From contig NC_049985.1 in assembly GCF_000003815.2 (NCBI RefSeq), positions 19,116,841 through 19,180,840 of the forward strand: DNA of 64,000 nt, given 5' to 3'. Below are positions 15,444 to 26,300 of this stretch, in pieces. The translations under genes were made by a program, and so were the position numbers. Position 1 is the stretch's first letter; the number at the start of each line of letters is the position of its first letter. A model generated the notes under the pieces. That model saw only the letters and a program-made list of their open reading frames with translations, did no database searches and had not been told where the DNA came from. Origin of the DNA: Branchiostoma floridae. Its lineage: Eukaryota > Chordata > Leptocardii > Amphioxiformes > Branchiostomatidae.

Positions 15444-17224
15444 TCCAAGCAGAGGTTGAGTCGCGTAGATATAGTAGTAGTCGGAAAAATTACACCGGCG
15501 CTCCTCTTAACTCTGCCTCAAATCGGAACGGCACAAGCCTATTAAATCTCATCACTTTGACACATTCAGGGCGTTTTGTAACTAGGTGCTAAGTTTTCGA
15601 CGGGAGTTAGGAGTTTCTGCCCGCGCGCCGCGGGTGTTTCCTGTCGGCCAGTCGGAGCAAACAACACTCCATAAACCGGTTGTGGCTCAGTCATGATACG
15701 TCAAATCAGGAAATTATTTGTGTCCCTATGATGTAGAAAAGTTGAACAATAGCTTGTAGGTACGTTCAGATGTAAAACATAAGTTTAAGACGATATTTGT
15801 CCAGAAGTTGATCTTCTAAAACTCAGGCTACACACACTGTCGACAGTTTTGAGATAACCGCATGCAGCCGTAAACGTGATTCACACATTTATATTTGTAA
15901 TTGATGTAAAGTATTTCTACCAGGTGTAGAAAGTTGATGATATTATCCCTACCAGAAAGGAATGACTTCAGCCATTATTGTCAGTGAATAGAGATCGCAG
16001 CGGGTGCCGGCGCGGCCCGCTGAATCTTGTTCAAAGTCTGCCGGGTGCGCGTTAATCCGGGGCAATAAAACTTTTTGGCTAACGATCATTTTTTAACCCT
16101 CAAACACCCGAGTGGGGTCCATTTGGACCCCAGGCGTACATTTTGAAGTGCCATTTGAACAATTTTGATCTGAAGAAAAAATCCTTCTGTGACTTTGTTA
16201 GTCAATATGTCTTATACCTTCTCCTAAGTTTTCGCAAAGATTGGTACAATAACGTGGAAATTATAAAGAAAGTTTGTGTTCAGTCCCTCTGGGGTCCAAA
16301 CGGACCTCAGCAAAAATGTGCAGTTTTTAAAACAAAATTTGGAAGCTAACTCCTTAACCACTTAGAGTATGACTACCAAACTTCCAGACAATAATAAGAA
16401 TGTAAACTTAAATCATCACAATAATTTTTTTGTCATCAACATGTAATGTGACGACATTATGACGTCATTTGTTTAATCAGGGCGGCCATCTTGGATTTTG
16501 ACCAATGACGTCATGAAATTAGCATAAATTATAAATTTTAAGTCATGAAAATTACATTGAATTTCATAGAATTTAATTATTGTCAGAAAACAAATGTAGT
16601 TTACCAAGAAAACCTTGTTTAAATTGAAACTGTCAAATTTTGGCAAAAAAATGCCTGTTAAAATATGGTTGCCATGGCAACCCCCAAAAATGATGAACTT
16701 ACTTTATTGATCAAAAACTTTTGCAAACAATATTTTGTGATAAATTACCAAGTTTCGTAGTATCACCAAGTTTCGTAGCTTTCGCCGTTCATGAGTTATG
16801 CGACATAAATGTTGCTGATGGCCTCAAAATTCCCCTATCTGGTCGAAACAGGTTTAGTGCAAAACGTGGTCCTTCTGAACTTTTGCATAAATTATGATAA
16901 TGAGATGGAATTAGCAACACCTTAACATCTCAAAATCTTCCTCTTACATTGACGAAGCAATGTATATGCAATGATCGCCGATAAGAAATGGTACTGAGAT
17001 TTTATGATCAAAACATTTTGGGGTCCGTTTGGACCCCACTAGGTCATTTTAGTCGCAAAAAAAGGTCGGGTGCTTGAGGGTTAATGAGCTTCGGGAAGCT
17101 GAGTACTAACACATATTTTGAAAGGATATCCTCGCCTCTATGCGTATTGAGGCAGAGGTAAGAGGAGCGCTGGTGTAATTTTTCCGACTACTACTATATC
17201 TACGCGACTCAACCTCTGCTTGGA
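15444..17224. mobile_element. Long-TIR element, host of a nested insertion
   Basis: Left arm 15444-15520 and right arm 17147-17224 are inverted copies of about 77 bp differing at a few sites, beginning TCCAAGCAGAGGTTGAGTCG. Without the nested piggyBac-like element it is about 790 bp. No coding capacity is seen and I found no clear target duplication. Confidence 0.8.
16097..17080. mobile_element. piggyBac-like non-autonomous element (GGGGTCCATTTGGACCCC family)
   Basis: 984 bp between TTAA duplications (16093-16096, 17081-17084). Ends are CCCTCAAACACCCGA and TCGGGTGCTTGAGGG. Subterminal palindromes GGGGTCCATTTGGACCCC and GGGGTCCGTTTGGACCCC lie inside the two ends. Shares interior motifs with 6176-7119. 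A shortened relative is at 23445-23796. No transposase is present. Confidence 0.85.
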
Positions 17225-18200
17225 AAGTAAAACCGGTCCTGTAGTTCTAAAACCAGCCGCTAAAAGGGGGTGGGGTGGTGTTGCAAATCCATAGTGACAT
17301 CCCACTTAGTCTCGGCTTCATTATAGTGATACTGGAACCGTTTGGTAAACTTATCTGAGGATTATCTGCTTCGAGAAGCATACAGCACTGTATTTACTGA
17401 TAACTGACTGAATTCATCATGCTAAAGACATTCTCTTGAACAAATATGAACGAAACTTTAGGCTTTATAGTTGTTGCATTACATCGCACTGTGTACAATT
17501 GTCGTGCAATAAACTTATATTTAATATTTGAAAAACCGTAAAGTCTCAGTGTCATAGTTTTCTGACGGATCAAGTTTTTCGTCATCACTTGGTAACGTAG
17601 CATTATCACTATTAAAAGTTTACTTTTGAGTCCTTGCTCGTGGGCTAATTGCAACATGTAACATACAGAATAAGTGGTAAAAATGCACACAAAAAAACCT
17701 TTGGTTTAGATAAAAATGTTGACAAGTAAAAACAAGACAAGATGTTGTTCTAGTAATGGTACGTTCAGCTAGGGGGTACAATCTAAGCATTTTGGGTTTG
17801 ACATCTTTTCTGGAAGCAGATTCAGATTGTCCGATTTAACGTTACCATTTAGTAATAATGTACTTAAACAGACTAGAAAACAGAGTATGGACAAATAATA
17901 TGGCACTGCTTTTGTACCTATCATACCTGGCAAAGTTATGCTAAGCTGGAGCCCTCGTTGTAAACCTATGTTGTAAGCTTATAGACCTGTAGCATGTGTG
18001 CATTGTCGGCCATTATATGTTGCACTTGTACATCCATTTTGTTTTCTTGTGCATATACAATAATTATAAAAATGAAGTGATCTGGAAGTACCTGGCTTTA
18101 TCCCTAAACTTTGGATACAAAAGAGCTGAAGACAATTTTGGATTGTACAATCAATAGGTAACAAGGTATGACACTGTGAAGCTGAAGACATTGATAGAAA
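17225..18200. other. Intergenic, no gene seen
   Basis: No exon-like segment with paired splice sites. AAGCTGAAGACA / TGTCTTCAGCTT motifs near 18110 and 18710 recur at 29300-29450 and appear to be dispersed-repeat fragments. Confidence 0.4.
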
Positions 18201-18204
18201 ACTG

Positions 18205-18642
18205 CAGTCAAACCTGCTTAAGCGACCACCTCTACTTATTGACCACCTGGCCATTACGACCGCTTTTTCACGGTCCCAAAAATTTTCCCCATCGACGTAA
18301 GTATTAAGCGACCTCTTTACAACGACCACCTGCCCAACACGACCGCCAAACATTGGGACCAAATCCCTGCCGGTAACGACCGTGTCACTTTCAAATCTTG
18401 ATGTGTCATCGATTTTCAAGGATAACTAGCACGATTTTGACTACCATTACGATGTTATGTTCAAATTAAATATGGCGGCGGATGCACGTCAATGTCTTTG
18501 CTATTTGCCATTAAACACAACGGAAACTATTTATAATATGCATCGTACATGTTGCGAGTCGATACCCTTCTAACCGACCACCTGACCAAATTGACCGCTT
18601 TTGTCCGCCCCCCGGGTGGTCGTTCTTGGGCAAGTTTGACTG
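18205..18642. mobile_element. pogo/Tigger-like MITE
   Basis: Ends CAGTCAAACCTGCTTAAG and CTTGGGCAAGTTTGACTG with TA on the right (18643-18644) and a diverged TG on the left. The interior repeats the motif CGACCACCT, typical of this MITE class. No transposase. Confidence 0.75.
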
Positions 18643-19159
18643 TATTATAATCAAAAATTGTATTCAGCTTGACATAGTCATACGTTGTTAGTGATTGGAC
18701 AATCCAAATTGTCTTCAGCTTATTTGGATCCAGATTTAAAGTATAAAACTTGTTTCGTCCAGGTAATCTTCAGTGTCATTGATGAAATATAGTAGATATA
18801 CCACCTTAAATCATATCCATTTGCTTGAGTAACTACTTTAGAAAAATTCTGCTTATCTTTGACTGATTATGTATCATATTACATAATGTTCTTAAACGCT
18901 CAAGATTATCTCAGACGATATGATTTTAAATTAATACATCAAAACTATGTGTTGTGATAAAACATTCCTGTCTTAGAATATACATGCCCAAATAAGGCAA
19001 ATTGTCATTCAGTGTACAATACATTTATCAAATTAATATCGCATCGCAAGAAATTGATAATGATGAGTTTACATTCGTGTGTTTCATTTATGAATGGAGA
19101 TGTGCTAGAGAGTGACTTCTTTCGATGGCTCGGTCTAACCCTCACCAAAAACGCTCTGA

Positions 19160-19556
19160 CAGGTGACCATGAAGAGTGTTTGTAACTTCGAGACCGCATT
19201 CAAAGAAGAATTTGTACAGTTATCATCTAAGCGTGACCCTCTCTCCCACAGGCTAAACGTTGCATCCCTGTCCCTTTTTTACCAGTACTTCCATGGCTAT
19301 TGCTCCAATGATCTCACACTACTTGTCTCTCCGGTCAGAGCCTTTCAGCGCAACACTAGGTTCTCTTCAACCTCACATCGCTTTACTGTTCAATTGCCGG
19401 TCCTTCTACAGCAACAGTTTCTTTCCCCGAACAACAAAATTATGCAACTCTCACGACGACACCTGTTTCCCTCCTGTCTACAGCCAATCAGCCTTCAAAA
19501 CAAATGCCCACCGCTATCTCCGTGCCCAACTTCTTAGTTCATCGACTTGAAGTGGT
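19160..19556 (+). pseudogene. LINE reverse-transcriptase C-terminal remnant
   Basis: Two overlapping frames carry successive parts of a typical non-LTR ORF2 tail: NVASLSLFYQYFHGY in one frame (19163-19537) and NSFFPRTTKLCNS…FPPVYSQSAFKTNAHRY in another (19260-19550). The change of frame shows that it is broken. A short piece of the same 3' region recurs at 58150-58270. Confidence 0.7.
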
Positions 19557-19896
19557 CTTGTGACCTTGCTTTGAACGATCTCGTTACAAAAATTCCAACC
19601 GTCGTGTATGGCACATAAAGAACGAAGTGCGGGGAGAAGTCAATTACAATACGATGAACTCACATAGGTGGTACGAAGTTTCTCTTTGTAATGACGCATC
19701 CTGTTAGATTATGGTTTATCAGTCTACTAAAAGTACAATATTACATTTTGTGAACAATAGAAAAGCAATTAGTTGATACACTTGTGTCAGATAATTGATT
19801 TGTCATATTTTTTTGTCTTTCAATTTGAAAGGAAAATAAGTCGACAGTGAAACCAAAAGCGGAATGTATACTTGAGAGAAATGACCAACATCTCAC

Positions 19897-19921
19897 ATTT
19901 GATTTGATTTGATTTGATTTA
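19897..19921. repeat. (TTTGA)n microsatellite
   Basis: Five TTTGA-like units followed by TTTATTGG. On the minus strand this resembles the simple-repeat tail of a LINE 3' end. Confidence 0.7.
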
Positions 19922-20189
19922 TTGGAATTGCAACAATACAATACTCGCGGATCACAGGCGGCAGTTGGCTGGTTTTGTGATCCACACATCAATACGTATA
20001 CATATAAACATTACATTGATATTGATACACTGAAAAGATAAAGCATTGGTTAAAAACTACTAACGTTAAATACAATAAATCTACATTCAGGATGTGATCT
20101 AAAATATAAACTAGAAAGGCCGACATTTGCTTGAGAGCAAATACAGCATATTTCAGCCATCTCCCTCCCCATGCAACAATAGGCTATTT

Positions 20190-20895
20190 CAAAATCACCC
20201 ATTTGAAAAATCACTTTTACTAATGACGGTTTAACCCAAAAATGAGTCTTACAAAATTCCCCCGTTCAAGAATGGACTCCAGTGCACCCTATATGAATTT
20301 GCAAATAGACCAGTCCAGAAATACTCCCACTGAAACCTTGGCCTTTTGAATAAGAAACCAAATCCAAATTGAATTTAGCAAAAAAGGTCCCAGTGCATGA
20401 AAAGGTATAATAGACCAGTCCAAAAACACTTCCACTAAAATTGAATTTTGAATCATCACCCGTTCAAAACTGAATTTGAAAAAAATCCCCCTTCCCTGTG
20501 CAAAAAATGGACTCTTCCATGTAAAGTAGAGCAGTCCAAAAATACATCCGCTAAAATAGGACTTTGACATAATCACTGAAGTGCAAAAAATGGATTTTTA
20601 AAAAAGCCCCCTCTATGCAAGAATGGACTCTTCCAGAACACCCATGTAAAATTGCAAATTAGACCAGCCCAAAAATAACCCTACTGAAAGACTTTGACAA
20701 ACTAGAAGTCACCAAAGTCCAAAATATGATTTTTGAAAAATCCCCCCTCCGTGCGAGAATAGACTCTTCCACCACACATTCTGTAAAATTGCAAAATAGG
20801 CCTGTCTAAAAATACATCCAGTGAAAGACTTCACCAGTCCCATGATGAATTAAAAAAAATGAACCCCTCCGTGTAAGAATGGACTCTTCCAGATA
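20190..20895. repeat. Degenerate tandem repeat, unit about 125 bp
   Basis: Five to six units, each with GAATGGACTCTTCCA, a GACCAGTCCAAAAATAC-type motif, and a TTTGAAAAA(A)TCCCCC motif in the same order. Units are strongly diverged. The intermittent minus-strand open frame (20289-20576) is a by-product. Confidence 0.7.
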
Positions 20896-21069
20896 ACACC
20901 GGGCTCGCTGATTGGCTGCCACCCCCCACCCACTTTAGGTTATAGATTCAGGCTAAGTGATTGGTTACCTATCTAATTAGATTAAATAGACATATATGCC
21001 AATAGGTGCAATCTGCAGCTGGGGGTCAACGACCTTAAGTTCATTGACCCCTCTGGCTATTGGAAAATG

Positions 21070-21570
21070 ACAAAAAAATCCCCAAATATATCATTTTGAC
21101 GTAGTCTATGACAAAAATTATACATGTGTCATTTGAATAGATATCTAGTGCACCCTTTTACCAAAATTTAGGTCATTTGGTTTTAAAACCAGAGCACAAG
21201 AGCCAAAAGTGTACTTTTTGGTCATAAAATGGCCAAATAATCGCAAAATTAAGCATTTTGTTGTACCGTATGCCTCAAGTGTTATTGAATCCATGTACGC
21301 ATATGTCTAGGACACTCCTATACTAAATTTCAGGTCATCCGGTTCTAAAACCAAGGTACAGGAGCCAAAAGTGTCCTTTTTTGGTAAAAAAATGACCAAA
21401 AAATCGCAAAAATAAGTATTTCGTTATACTGTACACCAAAACTGATATTGAATCTATATGGGGGACTTATCAAGGCACATCTGTACCAAATTTCAGCTCA
21501 TTCGGTTATAATATCAGGGTACAGGGGGCCCAAATATACAGTTTTGGTCTTAAGATGACCAAAAAACCTT
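21070..21570. repeat. Tandem repeat, unit about 165 bp (three units)
   Basis: Each unit has AATTT(C)AGGTCAT-CGGTT, ACCA…CAGGAGCCAAAAGTGT, TTTTGGT…ATGACCAAAAAATCGCAAAA. The array ends near an AAAG microsatellite and TTTCACCATACCTATGG, so I read it as internal tandem structure of a dispersed element. Confidence 0.65.
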
Positions 21571-21710
21571 AATAAAATCATTTAAGAGACAGATATGGAA
21601 AAAATGAAAAAAACGTCCGAGGGTATTGGCCCACTCTACCCTTGTGCCAACTTTCAAGTCATTTGGTTAAGGAACAAGGGAGATACCGTGTTCTGAAGAT
21701 TTGACAGGAG

Positions 21711-21737
21711 AAAGAAAGAAAGAAAGAAAGAAAGAAA
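21711..21737. repeat. (AAAG)n microsatellite
   Basis: About seven GAAA units, followed by a palindromic CCATACCTATGGTATGG segment. Confidence 0.85.
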
Positions 21738-22239
21738 CATTACGAATACAATATATTTCACCATACCTATGGTATGGCTGAAATATAATTAGGCACTCAA
21801 TGATCGTAATCTCTGCTTGAACATACTGTGGCTTTGGGCTTGCTTTGCCGATTGCGGCAGTTCATTCCAAAGTCGGGAAGCATAAGGGATGATCTGTACG
21901 TCTGGAAATTATTGTGTCTTATTCCCTTATTGCTCCCCTACGGTGGATCCGGAGCTATACGTTCATCATAAAACAACACATGGTGCATAGGACAGTGTCC
22001 TTTGCTATAATCATTGAGCATATACTATCACTAAAGCAGAGGGATGATCCACTGGTAGTTGTATTGACTCCACCAATATTTGCCCAACCTTCCCATAAAC
22101 ATTGAGTGATAACCAAAAAAAGGTAGTATGCAGTAGAAAATCTTCAAACCCTTTGATGAAACTCAAAGGGCCTATTGGTTACACACCAGGCCGTTGCAGC
22201 CGTATACTTTACCATCTTTAAAATATAATGATTCTAACA

Positions 22240-22580
22240 CAGGGCTTGAAATACTTTTTCTGCATACTTGCACTGGTCCAGGTAGCATCGAAAATTACCA
22301 TCACCAGACAAATTCTACCTGCAGCACTCTGAATATAGGGACTATGGATCATACTGAAATTGTTCAGGAACCATTGCTATTTTTTTCTTTTATACTTTAT
22401 AGGTGGTAACCGTCAATGCAGCTAATATCAATCCATATACACCTACAAAATAGGACATTTATGTATAAAACCAAGTACATAGACTAGTGCAGATTAGGTG
22501 CAGGTAGACATCAGAAATACCTGTACAGCTCCAATTTTATCTGCACTAACCTGCATGTGCAGGTGGTATTTCGAGCCCTG
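22240..22580. mobile_element. hAT-like MITE, CAGGGCTTGAAATAC ends
   Basis: Ends CAGGGCTTGAAATAC and GTATTTCGAGCCCTG, flanked by TAACA and TAACG, a probable 5-bp target duplication with one change. Related to 33510-33881. Confidence 0.75.
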
Positions 22581-22759
22581 TAACGTCAAATAATGATTGT
22601 TTCTTTGAACAAATGGCTGACATTCCAGACTTTTTTTAACTGCTGGAGATCATAGATCAGCAAGTCGAAAGCTTTAATATGTGTTTAAGGATTCAATCTG
22701 TAGCCATAGGACCTGAAGATTAAAAGAAAATGGTGGATTAAGAAGGCTATCTGGATAAG

Positions 22760-22990
22760 AAAGTCAACCCTAGTGATGAGCCGGGACGAGAGGGGATACA
22801 AGCTTAGCCAAGTTTGAGATTGTTTTCCCACCGCAAAAGCGCCACCTACATCGGTTACATATAGCGGTGAGAAGCAGAACTCCAGTTAGAAGCTCTGACA
22901 AAGGTGTCTAAGAGACATCAAAACGTAAGCAATGTAAGTACCCCTGGTGGTGTAAAAAGAATTCTCCTATATCCTATATTCTACCAACCT
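22760..22990. repeat. Dispersed repeat with degenerate hammerhead-like core
   Basis: Contains GAAGCAGAACTCCAGTTAGA then CTGACAA, a hairpin TGTCT-AAG-AGACA, and AAAACGT. It is a diverged version of the segment at 41130-41240, where the core reads GAAACGTC. Confidence 0.5.
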
Positions 22991-23130
22991 AATGAAATTA
23001 TTTTTGGAAAAAATAATGAAGAAAATCACCACATGAAAGGTTTTATGGTTACGATGCTATGGTAGATGCACCACACAAATAGACCAAACGATTTGTTTGA
23101 AAATTCCGGTGAGTCGCAAACAGTTTCATT

Positions 23131-23136
23131 TTTATT
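23131..23136 (-). promoter_or_regulatory. Candidate poly(A) signal for the collagen gene
   Basis: AATAAA on the minus strand, 63 bases after the stop codon at 23199. Confidence 0.55.
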
Positions 23137-23198
23137 ACGTTTAGAATATGAACGCATATATTTGATTAGAGTTAAAATTTACCAAAAGGCTAAGTGGT

Positions 23199-23383
23199 TC
23201 AGCAGAACCTCCAGCACCCTGTACTTCCCCAGCCAGTGGAGTATCCAGCATAGGCGATGGAAAGCGGGTCTGGGTCCGTCCAGCTCATGAACGACTGAGT
23301 TTCACCACCCCTCCCAACAGCAATGGTTCCGCCTGAAGACCACGTTATCCAGAAAGGTCTGTACTCTTTTGTGGAGAGGATTC
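23199..23383 (-). CDS. Collagen gene, last exon (second half of Methyltransf_FA domain)
   Basis: The acceptor …CTCGCATACAG is followed by [15 protein letters not shown]. The exon has the domain's closing pattern ([28 protein letters not shown]) and ends with Cys then TGA. The terminal Cys pair could form a disulfide; that is inference. Confidence 0.9.
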
Positions 23384-26300
23384 CTGTATGCGAGGCAATT
23401 TATAATATCATAGTTGCTTACTTGAAATGTAAAAGTCTCCTTAACCCTCAAACACCCGAGTGGGTTCCATTTGGACCAAGGCGTACATTTTGAAGTGCCA
23501 TTTGAACACTTTTTGATCTAAAGAAAAATTCCTTCGGTGACTTTTTCTTATTCAATATCTGCTATAATTTTCCTAAGATTTTACGAAGATACTGTGGATA
23601 CTAAAGAAAGTCTGTGTTCAGTCCGTCTGGAATCCAAACGGACCCTAGCAAAAATGTGCAATTTTTAAAACAAACTTTTGAGACTGACTCCTTTAATACT
23701 TATCGAGGATATTTTTTGGAACTGAGATTTTATGAGCAAAACATTTTGGGGTCCGTTTGGACCCCACTCGATCATTTTAGTAGCGAAAAAGGTCGGGTTA
23801 ATTTTATTTACGAGATCATAAGACTTACCAGGTGCCAAGGAAGTAGCGCGGTTGGGCTCTTGCATTGCGCGGCGTATTCCAGACACAGTGTTAGCCCAGC
23901 CGCCAATGACAATTTCGTACATGGCGTCCATGTCGTGGTTCTGGGAAGACAGCGCCACAAAGGCGTCGTTGTTGGCTTGCACTTCAAAGGTAAAGCGGGA
24001 CTCTGTCAGTCGGGGCAGGTCCCAGCGATACCGGTACTGGGTGTCCGTGCTTCGAGTTTCATTCTGCACACAGGCTGTAACAGCAGAAGAAAGAAAAAAT
24101 AGTTTCCCATTAAGCTAGGGGCACAACCCGTCGTACGTGCAATTTGTCCGTACGTTTTTGGGGGGGAGGCCAAGTCCGCCACGTATTTCTGAAAACGTGG
24201 AGAACGACTGGCAAGAGCAGGGAGGGAGTACGTCAACGCACGTCACTCGCACGGTTGCGCAATGTGTAAGTACGTAGTCTACACGCCACGCCTGGCTGCG
24301 AGCGGTTGCGTTCATTGTTCGTTGCTCAAGTGGTAGGTGAGTGCACGTGCTTACAGCGTACGGTCTCTATGCGATTTCCACGTTAACGTATGCAGGACCT
24401 ACTTTCATGTGCTGCCTGCTACGTACGGTTTCCTTACTCGCATGGTGTAAGTGCATGCAAGTGCTTCCTCATTTGTCCTATCTCTCGTTTTGGGCGGCTC
24501 TGGTCGAAGCTGCTACAGATGCAACTGACAGCTTCTTCTGTGTCTTCTTACGCATCCTGGAGACGGGTTGGCAGTCTTTTGTCGACTCGGCTTTATATAC
24601 TGCAGAAACTATGGGCTTGCCACGTGCGTTGTACGTGCGGAGCACCTGCTACCTTGTTACAGTGCACGTGTGTTGTGCGTCGGCATTCACAGGTGAACAA
24701 GTGAATCGCGGAGTAAGCACGGAACACGCTATCACCACGTGCGCAGCACGCACGTTCTACGTGCGCCGTCCGTATAGCAACTGACTTTGATAAAACATTA
24801 ATACACTCACGGCGCCAGTGCGTTGTGCGCTCATTGGCTGCACAGGGCAGGCGGGTCGCCCGTACTGTCACGTACGGGGGGGCGAATCCGCAGCCCTATA
24901 GCAGAGAAAGTTCTGCATGTACGTAAAGTTCTACGGCGTGTCTGCGTGCTCCCAAATCCGTCGAATTCCGTACGAGTTTGTACGGAGACGGCAATTAACA
25001 CTTACGGATACCAAAATATTGCCCACGTTTTGGCACGTAGACAGCACGTATTTGCACGTACGGCGGGTTGTGCCTCTAACTTTAGCGAGAATTGAAGGAT
25101 ATGTAAAATAATGGGGCTGTATTTTTTTACAAAATAGTCGGTAAGACAGTATGGAATGAATTTATCTTATCATTTTGGATTTGGGCACATACACATGGAC
25201 TTACGTTATCTTTTAATGCACAACTAGAGCTCCACGAAAAGGTACCTTTAGAAAATAATCAAGGCTTACAATGGAAAGTGAATTACAAAGCTAGGGACAA
25301 AAATACCCGGTGCAGTACAAAACTAGTTTATAGGGGGCCCAATTTTCACTACTCACTTCCAATCCCAAAAGCTATCTTCTTCTCAAACATCATTAACTTT
25401 GTACGCCAAAAAGCAGTTACTTAGATTATAGTATTAAGCAACTGGAAACGGTCAGACGTTGCAGACAACCATCCGGTGTCTTTTGACAGCTGACGGTGTC
25501 TTCCTTTTACATGTATCACAAACTGTGACCAGAAAATCAAGGCGCGCATGTCCAGGTCTAAAGATCAAAATACAATTCCTGCTGCAGTATCAACATCACA
25601 CGTTAGGGGACCAGCAAGAGGTTCAAAACCTATATGCTAACAAGTATCAGGAATCTCAAATAGTCACACACACAAAGACACATATACACCAAAAGCAATA
25701 CCTCAATTTATCATGGAGGTATTAGCTGTTGGCACATGATTAGATGAGTGCCTCACCTGCATGTTCGACTGCTCCCGTTTCTCCTGAAGGGCAAACTGGC
25801 CCTACTAGACCCTTCTCTACGCGAGGCCCAGGTGGTCCGACGGCTCCTTTTTCTCCTGGAGTGCCAGCTGGTCCGATGACCCCCTTTGCTCCTGGAGTGC
25901 CAGCTGGTACGATGACCCCCTTTGCTCCTGGAGCACCAGCTGGTCCCATTGGTCCCTTTTCTCCTGGAGTACCAGCTGGTCCCATTGGTCCCTTTTCTCC
26001 TGGAGTACCAGCTGGTCCCATTGGTCCATTTTCTCCTGGAGTGCCAGGTAGTCCCATTGGTCCCTTTTCTCCAGGAGTGCCAGGTGGTCCCATTGGTCCC
26101 TTTTCTCCAGGAGTGCCAGGTGGTCCCATTGGTCCCTTTTCTCCTGGAGTGCCAGGTAGTCCCATTGGTCCCTTTTCTCCTGGAGTGCCAGGTGGTCCCA
26201 TTTCTCCATTTTCTCCTGGAGTGCCAGGTGGTCCCATTGGTCCCTTTTCTCCTGGAGTGCCAGGTGGTCCCATTGGTCCCTTTTCTCCTGGAGTGCCAGG

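Noticed and set aside
14671-15448. Three minus-strand frames rich in basic residues
   Set aside because: They read through the TGCCCGTAGCC-ended element and its internal duplication.
24341-24784. 147-codon plus-strand frame
   Set aside because: It lies inside the GTACG-rich palindromic element, where high GC keeps frames open. No domain or splice support.
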